This document shows, piece by piece, positions 1 to 7,454 of a stretch of DNA of 64,000 bases. The notes beneath the pieces are model-generated. The model was not told the DNA's origin, ran no database searches, and saw nothing but the letters and a program-made list of their open reading frames with translations. The stretch lies in NCBI RefSeq assembly GCF_015070875.1, contig NZ_JADDIV010000002.1, positions 310,001 through 374,000 of the forward strand. The letters are read 5' to 3'. Origin of the DNA: Ramlibacter pallidus (lineage in GTDB: Bacteria; Pseudomonadota; Gammaproteobacteria; Burkholderiales; Burkholderiaceae_C). The position numbers and the translations under genes are program-made. Within the stretch, counting starts at the first letter, position 1; each line of letters begins with the position of its first letter.

Positions 1-1
1 C

Positions 2-172
2 ATCTTCCTCGAATCGGTTCTGTTGCAGGAACTCGGCGCGCAGCTGGTGCACGACCCTTCGTTTCCAAACATGGTCGACGCCGTGCAGGGCCAGATGCAG
101 GCCGACAGCCAGATGGCGGCTGCGGCCGACGAACTCAGCGAACTCCTCGTGGCCGGCGCCACGCGCAAGTAG
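2..172 (+). CDS. Unknown protein, C-terminal 56 codons only
   Basis: An open frame enters from the left edge and stops at TAG 170-172. The visible tail is mostly helical, rich in Leu, Gln and Met, and ends in Ala-Thr-Arg-Lys. It faces the flagellar operon tail to tail, 14 nt from the TPR gene's stop. I do not recognise the family. A weak resemblance to the rod-binding part of FlgJ is not enough to name it. The rest of the gene lies outside the window. Confidence 0.6.
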   Translation: MFLESVLLQELGAQLVHDPSFPNMVDAVQGQMQADSQMAAAADELSELLVAGATRK

Positions 173-186
173 CCGCCGTCCCTTCG

Positions 187-1341
187 CTAATGGCGGACCG
201 GCGGCGGCTTGATCGCGTCGCTGAGCTTCCGTCCGAAGAACCCCGGCCGATCCAGCAGCCGTTCGGCAAGTTCCGCCAGTCGAGAGATGTCTCGCGCCTC
301 GCCGGCGACCACGGCGCGCGCATACCGCCCGGTCACGTTCGTCGGATCCAGGCGTTGGGCGACCTCGAGATGGTGATCCGCCTGGGCCTTGTCGCCGGCC
401 AGTGCGAGGACCAGGCCCATCGCGCCGTGGGTTTCGGCGAAGTTGCGGTCGCGTTCGAGCGCGCTGCGGAAGGCCTCGAGCGCCCCCGCGATGTCCTGCT
501 GCAGGAGGCGGGCCCAGCCCAGCGCATGCCAGGTGCCGACGTGTTCCGGCACCAGTTGCACTGCGCGTTCCAACTGGCTCTGGGCCAGCGGAAGGTTCTG
601 CATCTGCAGGCTGGCATAGCCCAGGGCCGACCACGTGCGGCCATCCTCCGGGTTGCTGCGCAGCGCCTGCTCCAGGAGCTTCGCTCCCAACGCGGGCTGC
701 TGCTGCGCCATCGCCACGTAAGCGCGCGCGGCAAGCGCCTCGACTTGCGCGGGATCCACCGCGAGTGCCGCTTCCGACCAAGTGAGCGCCGCTTCGAAGT
801 GCGAGCTGTCGATCGCGACCAGGCTGGCCGGCCCCTTGGCCCGCGGCTCGAGGCGACCCACCGCATCCTCCTGCTGGGACCACTCCCAGGCCTCGTGCAG
901 CAGATGCAGGCGGTGGCTCGCGCGCAGCCAAAGGATCTGCAATGCTTCCCGCTGCTCCGGCTCCAGCTCACCTCCAGCGGCCAACCACGGCTGCACGAGT
1001 TCGCGCGCGGCCGCGTAGTCGGCGCGCAGGAAGCTCACGTACGCCAGGTCGTGGGAGACCGCAGGATGGTCGCCGGTCGATCGCAGGCTCCGCAGCAGGG
1101 CGTCCGCCTGCTCCAGGTCCCTTCGCGCGATGCACACGCCTGCGCGCCGAAAGACCCAGGGCGTGCGGTCCGGCGCGAGCCGCTCGGCGGTGGCGATGTG
1201 CCCCAAGGCGCGCTCGTGCTGCCCTGCCGCGATCGCCGCCTCGCATGCATCGGCCAGCAGCGAAAGGTTGGCGGGGTCCTGCCGGAGATAGCTTTCCAGG
1301 CGCTCGAGGCGACGGGTTGCGGGAGAAGGGGAAGTGTTCAT
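187..1341 (-). CDS. TPR-repeat protein, last gene of the flagellar operon
   Basis: A 384-aa protein with no signal peptide, built mostly of tetratricopeptide-like helical pairs. The clearest repeats lie in the C-terminal half, with spaced Trp-x-x-Leu-Gly and Ala-x-x-x-Leu-x-x-Pro patterns. TPR proteins serve as scaffolds or chaperones. The position 15 nt behind the fliA-type sigma gene suggests a role in assembly, substrate handling or regulation of this particular flagellar system (inference). ATG start at 1341. Not a recognisable standard flagellar protein such as FlgN, FliS or FliT. Confidence 0.8.
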   Translation of the reverse strand: MNTSPSPATRRLERLESYLRQDPANLSLLADACEAAIAAGQHERALGHIATAERLAPDRTPWVFRRAGVCIARRDLEQADALLRSLRSTGDHPAVSHDLAYVSFLRADYAAARELVQPWLAAGGELEPEQREALQILWLRASHRLHLLHEAWEWSQQEDAVGRLEPRAKGPASLVAIDSSHFEAALTWSEAALAVDPAQVEALAARAYVAMAQQQPALGAKLLEQALRSNPEDGRTWSALGYASLQMQNLPLAQSQLERAVQLVPEHVGTWHALGWARLLQQDIAGALEAFRSALERDRNFAETHGAMGLVLALAGDKAQADHHLEVAQRLDPTNVTGRYARAVVAGEARDISRLAELAERLLDRPGFFGRKLSDAIKPPPVRH

Positions 1342-1356
1342 GGTTGACTCGCCATT

Positions 1357-2157
1357 TCAGAATCGCACGTCGAGGTCGCCGTGCTCGGAGACCCCGGCGC
1401 GCAGCCGCAGAAGCGCCTGCTTGTGGATCTGGGAGATTCGGCCTTTCGTCAGGTTCAGCGTTTTTGCCACTTGCTCGAAAGGCACTTCCTGAAGGTAGTG
1501 GCTGCGGATGACCGTACGCTCCTGGGGCGGCAGCGCATCCACGATGGCCAGTAGCCGCTCGCGCAGTTCGCGGATCTGGGAATTCCGATAGAAAGGGATG
1601 CTTTCCGCCCGGTTGGGGCCGTCCACCATCGACGTGCCTTCCAGCAGCCACGATAGCGCCAGTCCCAACCCGACCTCCGCCACATACGTCATCAACTGTT
1701 CCGCGCCTTTGGGCGCGGAACCTTCGCGCACGGCGGCTCGCCCCAGCGCGATCTCCTTCAGTGCCTCGGTGCGCTGCGCCCGGATGCGTTGACGGGCGGC
1801 GATCTGCTGCTGCTTTTCGGTCAGCCGTTCCAGCCCGTTCAGGATGGCGCCATGCATCCGCCGTGCGGCAAACGTCCTGAATTGCGCGCCGCGATCGGGA
1901 TCGAACCGTTCCAGCGCCTCCAGCAGTCCGATCGATGCGAACTGGTGGTAGTCGCCGAACTCGATCTCGTCATGGAAGCGCTTGCTGTAGTAGACGGCAG
2001 CCACCACGCGCGCATAGGGCAGGTGCAGGCCAAGCAGTTTCTCGCGTGCGCCCGGGTCCCCGTCCCCGCGGTAGCGGCGCCACAGGACGACCTCCTCCGC
2101 AAACTCCGCCTCGGGCACGACCGTTGGCGGGAGAGCTTCTCGGGGGCGCGCATCCAT
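1357..2157 (-). CDS. fliA: Sigma-28-type (FliA family) RNA polymerase sigma factor
   Basis: A 266-aa sigma-70-family protein. Region 2 (about residues 45-115) carries the IGLLEALERFDP and FRTFAARRMHGAIL patterns typical of FliA. Region 4 (about 205-255) carries an LPPQER...LNLTKGRISQIHKQAL helix-turn-helix. It is slightly longer than the roughly 240 aa usual for FliA, with an extended segment between regions 2 and 4. It lies 4 nt after fliP, so it is co-transcribed with the apparatus it presumably serves. No flgM anti-sigma gene is visible in the window. Target promoters are unknown. Confidence 0.88.
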   Translation of the reverse strand: MDARPREALPPTVVPEAEFAEEVVLWRRYRGDGDPGAREKLLGLHLPYARVVAAVYYSKRFHDEIEFGDYHQFASIGLLEALERFDPDRGAQFRTFAARRMHGAILNGLERLTEKQQQIAARQRIRAQRTEALKEIALGRAAVREGSAPKGAEQLMTYVAEVGLGLALSWLLEGTSMVDGPNRAESIPFYRNSQIRELRERLLAIVDALPPQERTVIRSHYLQEVPFEQVAKTLNLTKGRISQIHKQALLRLRAGVSEHGDLDVRF

Positions 2158-2161
2158 GGCG

Positions 2162-2962
2162 TCAGTGGAAGGACCCGACCAGGGCCTTCAGGACCAATGC
2201 CCACCCATCCACCAGGATGAACATCAGGATCTTCAGCGGCAGCGCCACCGTGGTCGGCGGCATCATCATCATGCCCAACGCCATCAGCACGCTCGAGACG
2301 ATCAGGTCGATCAGCAGGAAGGGCAGGAAGATCACGAATCCGATCTGGAACGCAGCGCGCAGTTCGGAAAGCATGAAGGCGGGGATCAGCTGCACGTTGC
2401 TGATCTCCTCCATGCTCTGCGGCGGCTTGGCTTTCGACAGTTCGACCATCAGCGCCAGGTCCTGCTCGCGCGTCTGCCGCACCATGAATTCGCGCAGGGG
2501 CTGCGAAGCGGAGGTATAGGCCGGCTGCATCCCGATGGCGCCATCCATGAAGGGCTGGAAGGCGTCCTGGTTCACCTTGTGCAGCACGGGTGACATCGTG
2601 AACAGGGTCAGGAACAGGGCGAGCCCGATCAGCACGGGGTTCGGCGGCGTCTCGGGCATCCCGATGGCGTGGCGCAGCATCGACAGCACGATGATGATGC
2701 GCAGGAACGAAGTCACGCACACCAGCAACGCAGGCAGCAGTGCCAGGACCGTAAGCCCCAGCACGACGCGAACGGCCTGGGCGGTGTCGGTACTTGCGCG
2801 GTCGACGATCCCTGCCGGCGCGCCGGCACGCGGCGCTGCCGGGCGCGCGGTGGCGGCAGGGGCGCGCTCCTGCACCGTCTGCGCCAACGTTGCTGCGGGG
2901 AGGATGGCCATGAGTGCAAGGAAAGCCATGCACACGAAGTGGCGGAAACGGAACGGCAGCAT
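2162..2962 (-). CDS. fliP: Flagellar export gate protein FliP
   Basis: A 266-aa inner-membrane protein of the type III export gate, where FliP, FliQ and FliR form the secretion channel. It begins with a cleavable-type hydrophobic N-terminus, then membrane helices (about residues 67-90, 110-125, 205-250) with the family patterns TSFLRIIIVLSMLRHAIG and MGMMMMPP-like segments. ATG 2962 shares its A with the TGA of fliO (TGATG), implying translational coupling. Length and conserved regions look normal, so the export gate is probably functional. Confidence 0.95.
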   Translation of the reverse strand: MLPFRFRHFVCMAFLALMAILPAATLAQTVQERAPAATARPAAPRAGAPAGIVDRASTDTAQAVRVVLGLTVLALLPALLVCVTSFLRIIIVLSMLRHAIGMPETPPNPVLIGLALFLTLFTMSPVLHKVNQDAFQPFMDGAIGMQPAYTSASQPLREFMVRQTREQDLALMVELSKAKPPQSMEEISNVQLIPAFMLSELRAAFQIGFVIFLPFLLIDLIVSSVLMALGMMMMPPTTVALPLKILMFILVDGWALVLKALVGSFH

Positions 2963-3429
2963 CACTGCGGCACCTCCACCGGACCGGGCGCCGGACGGCG
3001 CGCCAGGACGGTGACCTGCTGCGCCGTGCACCCGAGCAGCAGTTCCTCGCCGTCCCACCGCACGGCGTGCACGCTGGCTTGCGGCGTGAGCGGCAGGCTG
3101 GCGAGCTTCGCCACCTGCGCTCCCGTCGGGCGCACCGTGCCCCGCCCGCCGAGGAGGGCACCCGCACCTCGCCTCCGGACGACGACAGCCATGGCGCCGA
3201 TCGCCAGGAGGCCCAGCACCACTGCGGCCGTCCAGGGTGCGCCATCGCCCGAGGCAGGGGGATCCCGCCGCAAAGGCAGGTCCTTCGGCAGGCCCGCGGG
3301 CGCGGGCGCGCTCGCCGAGGCTTGCGGTTGCTGCGCGACCTGAGCGAACGTCGGGGACGCGGCGCCCGCCTGCAGCACGACAGCGGCGGCCAGGAACCAC
3401 CGCTTCCTCCGCGATCTTGCCTGGTGCAT
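2962..3429 (-). CDS. fliO: Flagellar export-gate assembly protein FliO
   Basis: A 155-aa protein with an N-terminal signal-like segment, a Pro/Ala-rich stretch, one membrane helix (about residues 68-84) followed by positive residues, and a small cytoplasmic beta domain. This is the normal FliO layout. FliO assists assembly of the FliP ring. It sits between fliN and fliP, as in most flagellar clusters, and overlaps fliP by 1 nt. FliO sequences are poorly conserved, so the call rests on architecture and synteny. Confidence 0.82.
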   Translation of the reverse strand: MHQARSRRKRWFLAAAVVLQAGAASPTFAQVAQQPQASASAPAPAGLPKDLPLRRDPPASGDGAPWTAAVVLGLLAIGAMAVVVRRRGAGALLGGRGTVRPTGAQVAKLASLPLTPQASVHAVRWDGEELLLGCTAQQVTVLARRPAPGPVEVPQ

Positions 3430-3430
3430 C

Positions 3431-3787
3431 TCAGAACTTCAGAGGCAGGGGCAGTTCGGTTACGCGGACGGCGAAGCATCCATCCACCGCCACCAACTGG
3501 CCACGCGCAACCACCTTGCCCTCGAGGACCAGGTCGACGGGCTGGTCCACCGCGCGGTCCAGCGGCAGCACTTCGTTTTCGCGCGCGCCCAGCAGGTCAC
3601 CCAGCGTGAGGGCGGCCTGTCCGACGCACACGCTGAGCTTCACTTTGACGGCATGCAGGGGATGGGCCGTGCCGACCAGCGCCGGGCCTGCGCCTGCGCC
3701 GCGCACCATTTCGTCCAGCGCGATCGGCTGCGCGCGTGGTACGCCGGTGGCGCTGTCGTTCATGAAGGATTCGATCATCTGGCTCAT
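3431..3787 (-). CDS. fliN: Flagellar C-ring protein FliN
   Basis: A 118-aa protein with a C-terminal SpoA domain (about residues 47-115). It includes the L-T-L-G-D-L-L and LDRAVDQPVDLVLEGKVVARG patterns typical of FliN. FliN forms the base of the cytoplasmic C ring and docks the FliH-FliI ATPase complex. ATG at 3787, 39 nt behind the FliM-like gene. Unlike its FliM and FliG partners in this operon it looks near normal in length and motifs, consistent with retained export function. Confidence 0.92.
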   Translation of the reverse strand: MSQMIESFMNDSATGVPRAQPIALDEMVRGAGAGPALVGTAHPLHAVKVKLSVCVGQAALTLGDLLGARENEVLPLDRAVDQPVDLVLEGKVVARGQLVAVDGCFAVRVTELPLPLKF

Positions 3788-3826
3788 GGCATTTCCTTGT
3801 TGTGCGGGGGACGGGAAGGTGGGCGG

Positions 3827-4642
3827 TCAGGGGGACGGGTTTTTCACGAGCTCCACCGCCAGCTGCCCTAGGTGGCGACCGAGATAGCCGCCGAAGAGCG
3901 TGGCGCCGGTGCCGTCGAGGACGCGCGCAGGGGCTTCGAGCGGATGCGGCAGCCGCAGGACGTCGCCCACCTGGAGTTCCTGCAGGCTGCCCAGGTCGAG
4001 TTCGCACCCGACCAGTTGCACCTGCAGGGACACCATCTGCTGCGCGACTGCATCCGATGCAGCCGCCAGGGGTTGCGAGGCGCCCGCGCGGGTGGTGGAC
4101 CGCGCGAAACCGCGCGATGCGCACCATGCCTCCACCACTTCCGGCGCCAGAACCAGCCGCGCGTCGACCACGCCCGTCACCACGACCTCGACCGCCCCGG
4201 ACCAGGGCGCCACGTCGGCGGATGCAGGAACACTCGTGCTGCCCGGCGCAGCCGCAAGTTGCAGCACGCCGGCGAGCCGTTTCCAGCCGTCCGCCACGCA
4301 GGCTTCCACGACTTCGGACGCCACGGCTGCGGACGAGAGATCGCCGAACAGCGCGGTGGCAACCATGGCTGCGGCCTTCGGTGCGTGCAGCCATGCGGCG
4401 ATTTCGCCGGAGAAACGCAGCGGCGTCCAGTCCTGGCCCACCAAGGATGCCGCCGTTGCCACGGTGCAGGCGCTCGTGAGGCTGCCCGCCAGCCCCCACG
4501 CCTGCTGCCATGAGGAGAGCGCGGCCTGCACGGCGTCCGACAGGCCTGCGAGCTGCCCCGCCTCCCAGCACCGGAGAGGCACGGCCGCAGCCGCTCCGCG
4601 CCAGGGCCGTGCGCCGTCTTGGGTCACGATGGCTTCCATCAC
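3827..4642 (-). CDS. Divergent FliM-like/YscQ-like C-ring protein with SpoA domain
   Basis: About 270 aa with a C-terminal SpoA domain (about residues 200-265). This is the pattern V-x-L-x-x-C-E-L-x-L-x-x-L-x-x-L-x-x-GDVLRL followed by a Gly-Gly-Tyr-Leu-Gly turn. It lies in the normal fliM position before fliN. It is shorter than FliM (about 330 aa) and has no N-terminal EIDALL-type CheY-binding segment. The middle part matches FliM weakly and could equally be YscQ-like. The start is either GTG 4642, overlapping the flgE stop as GTGA, or ATG 4639, overlapping it as TGATG. Confidence 0.75.
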   Translation of the reverse strand: MMEAIVTQDGARPWRGAAAAVPLRCWEAGQLAGLSDAVQAALSSWQQAWGLAGSLTSACTVATAASLVGQDWTPLRFSGEIAAWLHAPKAAAMVATALFGDLSSAAVASEVVEACVADGWKRLAGVLQLAAAPGSTSVPASADVAPWSGAVEVVVTGVVDARLVLAPEVVEAWCASRGFARSTTRAGASQPLAAASDAVAQQMVSLQVQLVGCELDLGSLQELQVGDVLRLPHPLEAPARVLDGTGATLFGGYLGRHLGQLAVELVKNPSP

Positions 4643-5817
4643 TTGCCGATCACCTTGAAGAGTTCCTGGAGCATGTCGTTGGCGGTCGAGATAACCTGCG
4701 AGGACGCCTGGTAGCCGCGCTGCATGACCACGAGGTCGCTGAACTCCCGCGACAGGTCCACGTTGGAGACTTCCAGCACGCCGGCCCGCACCGTGCCGAA
4801 GGCACCTTCGCCGGCCCGCCCGGTCTCCCAGGCCATGCCGTTGGCTTCGCCGTACTCGTTGCCGCCCAGGTCTTCGATCGCATCGATGGAGGGGTACCGC
4901 GCAAGCAGCAGGCTTGCCCCTTTTGCCGTCTGGCCGTTGGTGTAGGTGGCGACCAGCGTGCCTTTCTCGTCGAAGGTCGCCTTCGACAGCGTGCCCGGTG
5001 CATAGCCGTCCTGGGACGTCATCGCCAGCGTGGAGAGGTTGCCCGAGGCGAAGGAAGTGACGTCGCTGCCGAAGTCCAGGGTCAGTTGCTGCGCGTCACG
5101 GCCGGCAGGCGCGTAGGTGAATACCAGCTTGGTCGCGTCGGCTCGCGGCCTTCCGTCGACAAAGACGATTTCCGAGGTGCCCACCGAGGTCGTTCCGTCG
5201 AAGAGTTCGACCTTCCAGCTTCCCGGCGTGACGGTATCGGTGCTGGTGAACTTGGCCGAAAGCGTGTGCTCCTGGCCAAGCGAATCGTGGATTTTCACGG
5301 AGCCCACCGTCTGCTCCGTCACCGTGCTGGAGAGGTTCCCGGTGAAGCGCGCACTGGCGGTGGCCTTGCCGGCGCTGGCCCGCATCCCGGCCAGGGAAAG
5401 GTCCACGCGGTTGCCGGCGGCGTCCACGCCGACGACCTTGCGGCCGTCGTTGCGCGAGACCAGCACGCCGCTCTCGTCGAAGTCGAACTGGCCCGCGCGC
5501 GTGTAGCGCACGCGTCCGTCCCCGTCACGCAGGATGAACAGCCCGTCGCCGTCCAGCCCGAGGTCGAACGCATTTCCGGTCTGGCGCAGGTCCCCCGGAC
5601 GGAAGTCCAGCGTGGTGCCCGCGGTACCGACCCCATATCCCAACTGCTCCCGGCCACCGCCCGCCAGCATCGTGTTGGCGTAGAACAGGTCGGTGAACTG
5701 GAGCGTCGCGGTCTTGTACCCGGGCGTGTTGAGGTTGGTCGTGTTGTTGGCGATGACGCGCAGGCCCTTGGAATAGCCCAGGAGGCCGGTCATCCCGATC
5801 TGGATGGAATCGAGCAT
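4639..5817 (-). CDS. flgE: Flagellar hook protein FlgE
   Basis: A 392-aa rod/hook-family protein. The N-terminal motif around residues 22-35 (VIANNTTNLNTPGYK) and the C-terminal helix (NVDLSREFSDLVVMQRGYQASSQV) are the hallmark polymerising ends of hook and rod proteins. The central region is the longer FlgE insert. FlgE polymerises outside the outer membrane to form the hook. It follows flgD (22 nt) and overlaps the FliM-like gene. Its presence shows the apparatus is expected to extend past the cell surface. Confidence 0.95.
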   Translation of the reverse strand: MLDSIQIGMTGLLGYSKGLRVIANNTTNLNTPGYKTATLQFTDLFYANTMLAGGGREQLGYGVGTAGTTLDFRPGDLRQTGNAFDLGLDGDGLFILRDGDGRVRYTRAGQFDFDESGVLVSRNDGRKVVGVDAAGNRVDLSLAGMRASAGKATASARFTGNLSSTVTEQTVGSVKIHDSLGQEHTLSAKFTSTDTVTPGSWKVELFDGTTSVGTSEIVFVDGRPRADATKLVFTYAPAGRDAQQLTLDFGSDVTSFASGNLSTLAMTSQDGYAPGTLSKATFDEKGTLVATYTNGQTAKGASLLLARYPSIDAIEDLGGNEYGEANGMAWETGRAGEGAFGTVRAGVLEVSNVDLSREFSDLVVMQRGYQASSQVISTANDMLQELFKVIGK

Positions 5818-5839
5818 GGTGTGGTCTCGGAGGCGGCGT

Positions 5840-6244
5840 TCAGCGGACCGCGATGATCTGGCCGAGGCCGACGTTGGAGACCACGGTACCGCCGGTGGTC
5901 GTCACGCTGATCAGCGGCGCATCGCCCGACAGCGACAGCGATGCGACGGTGCCCGTCATCTGCCCGCTGCTGGTGCTGATGTCCACCGTGCGGCCGATCA
6001 ACCCCACCGACTGGAGCGCAGCCTGGTTGGTGATCAGCTGGTCCAGCTTCTCGTTCAGCCGCTGCGTCTGTTCCAGCGAAGTGAACTGCGCCATCTGGGC
6101 CATGAACTCCTGGTTGTCCATGGGCTTCAGCGGATCCTGGTAGGTCAGCTGGGTGAGCAGGATCTTCAGGAAGTCCTGCAGGCCGATGTTGGCCTGCGCC
6201 GTCGGGGAGGCGGCGGTACTGCCGCCGATGGGACTGATGGCCAT
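5840..6244 (-). CDS. flgD: Hook-capping scaffold protein FlgD, short form
   Basis: A 134-aa protein with the conserved FlgD N-terminus (FLKILLTQLTYQDPLKPMDN, then QMAQFTSLEQ) and a small beta domain. The C-terminal Ig-like domain of the roughly 220-aa FlgD of enterobacteria is absent. Two ATGs are adjacent (6247 and 6244). The AAGGAG site lies 2 nt before the first and 5 nt before the second, favouring 6244, which also gives a 1-nt TGATG overlap with the preceding gene. FlgD caps the growing hook. Confidence 0.92.
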   Translation of the reverse strand: MAISPIGGSTAASPTAQANIGLQDFLKILLTQLTYQDPLKPMDNQEFMAQMAQFTSLEQTQRLNEKLDQLITNQAALQSVGLIGRTVDISTSSGQMTGTVASLSLSGDAPLISVTTTGGTVVSNVGLGQIIAVR

Positions 6245-6951
6245 CATGGCTCCTTGGATGGAAAGAATTCGCCCGCCTGGAAGAGGGTCCGGCCGTTGCA
6301 CACCACCGCGTGCAGTGGGCGTCCGGATGCCTGGAGTTCGCGGCGCAGATCGGTCACGAGGGCCCACGCGCGAGCGGCCACGCTCGCCGCATCCCCGTCG
6401 ACGCCGAGCCAGACGGTGGTGCCGTGTGGCCCGTGCTCCATGTGCATGCGCAGGCCGGATCGCGGTTCCGGTTCTCCCCCCGGTGGAACGGGGACCGCGA
6501 CGAGGGCGGCGGCCGTACCGGCGCGAAGCGGGCCTTGAACGCTGAACGACACCGCGCTCACCGCTCCGCCGATGCCGCTCGCCGCCGCCATCGCGGGTGC
6601 CTGCAGATCGAACGAAGGAGCCAGCGGGAACGCGGGGTGGACCGGGCCGGGAAGTCGCAACGACTCGGAAGATCCCGGGGCATGCGCCGGAGACGCCACC
6701 AGGAACGCCGGGGCTTGCATCGCCCCCGGTTTCGGCACCGGTCCATGGCCTCCAGCTTGGCCCGGAACCTTTTCTCGGGCGTCGCCCGGATGACGTGTCG
6801 GGGCCCGATCGGCGCCCCCATGGAACCACTCCGTCGCCTGGGCTTTTTCCATCTCGCGTCGCCAAGCCTGCGCTTCGCCGCCGTTCGCCGCAGCCGCGGG
6901 GCTGCGGGGCTCGGGCGGCGGCGGCACCATGAAGGGATTCACCACGTTCAT
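6244..6951 (-). CDS. FliK-position protein, probable hook-length control or HpaP-like
   Basis: A 235-aa protein lying between fliJ and flgD, where fliK normally sits. The N-terminal two thirds are Pro/Ala-rich and low in structure. The C-terminal part (about 165-235) has a pattern like the secreted-substrate-switch domain of FliK/HpaP: short beta strands, then an amphipathic helix VTDLRRELQASG followed by a Val-rich strand. FliK is usually 350-600 aa, so this is a short version. The assignment rests mainly on synteny. ATG 6951 overlaps the fliJ stop (ATGA). Confidence 0.65.
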   Translation of the reverse strand: MNVVNPFMVPPPPEPRSPAAAANGGEAQAWRREMEKAQATEWFHGGADRAPTRHPGDAREKVPGQAGGHGPVPKPGAMQAPAFLVASPAHAPGSSESLRLPGPVHPAFPLAPSFDLQAPAMAAASGIGGAVSAVSFSVQGPLRAGTAAALVAVPVPPGGEPEPRSGLRMHMEHGPHGTTVWLGVDGDAASVAARAWALVTDLRRELQASGRPLHAVVCNGRTLFQAGEFFPSKEP

Positions 6952-7454
6952 GCTTCGGCGCCTCCTTCGTCGCGCACGGGATGGCGGTCCCCGGCACGCA
7001 GCATCAACCAGGCGGCGTCCGCCTCCTTGGACTCGCGCTGGAGCTCCTGCCGCACGTGCTGCCCGAGGGCGCTGTCCCGCGCCGCCACCAACGTGTCCAG
7101 GCGCCGCTGGCAAGCGAGGCATTCGGCGCGCGCCGCATCGGCCTGCGACTCGGCAGCTTGCCGCTCGCGCTCCGCTTCGACCATGCGCGAGGCGAGCACC
7201 GACAGGTAGACGAGGGCTTGCGCATGGGCGTGCGCATCGCCGCGGGCGCGCATCACGCGGGCCGCTGCGGCAGCTTGCTCGTTGCGCGTGGCCTCCAGTT
7301 CCGCCACCTGCGATGCGGCCCGCAGCGCCTGCTGCAACCGATCCGCGAGCCGCGCCTTGGCGGCCTCGAGTTCCCACTCGAGCTTGCGCTGCACTGGCGC
7401 CAGGCGCCAGCGGAATCCGCGCAGGTCCACCGCGGCGGGCAGGGAAGCAGTCAT
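6948..7454 (-). CDS. fliJ: Flagellar export chaperone FliJ
   Basis: A 168-aa protein predicted to be almost entirely coiled coil (Ala/Arg/Glu/Leu heptads across residues 20-150), the FliJ architecture. FliJ is the central stalk of the FliI ATPase and connects it to FlhA. The chosen ATG at 7454 has AGGAGG five bases upstream and overlaps the fliI stop as ATGA. This explains why the longer upstream frame is not used. The call combines fold pattern with the fliH-fliI-fliJ order. Confidence 0.88.
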   Translation of the reverse strand: MTASLPAAVDLRGFRWRLAPVQRKLEWELEAAKARLADRLQQALRAASQVAELEATRNEQAAAAARVMRARGDAHAHAQALVYLSVLASRMVEAERERQAAESQADAARAECLACQRRLDTLVAARDSALGQHVRQELQRESKEADAAWLMLRAGDRHPVRDEGGAEA

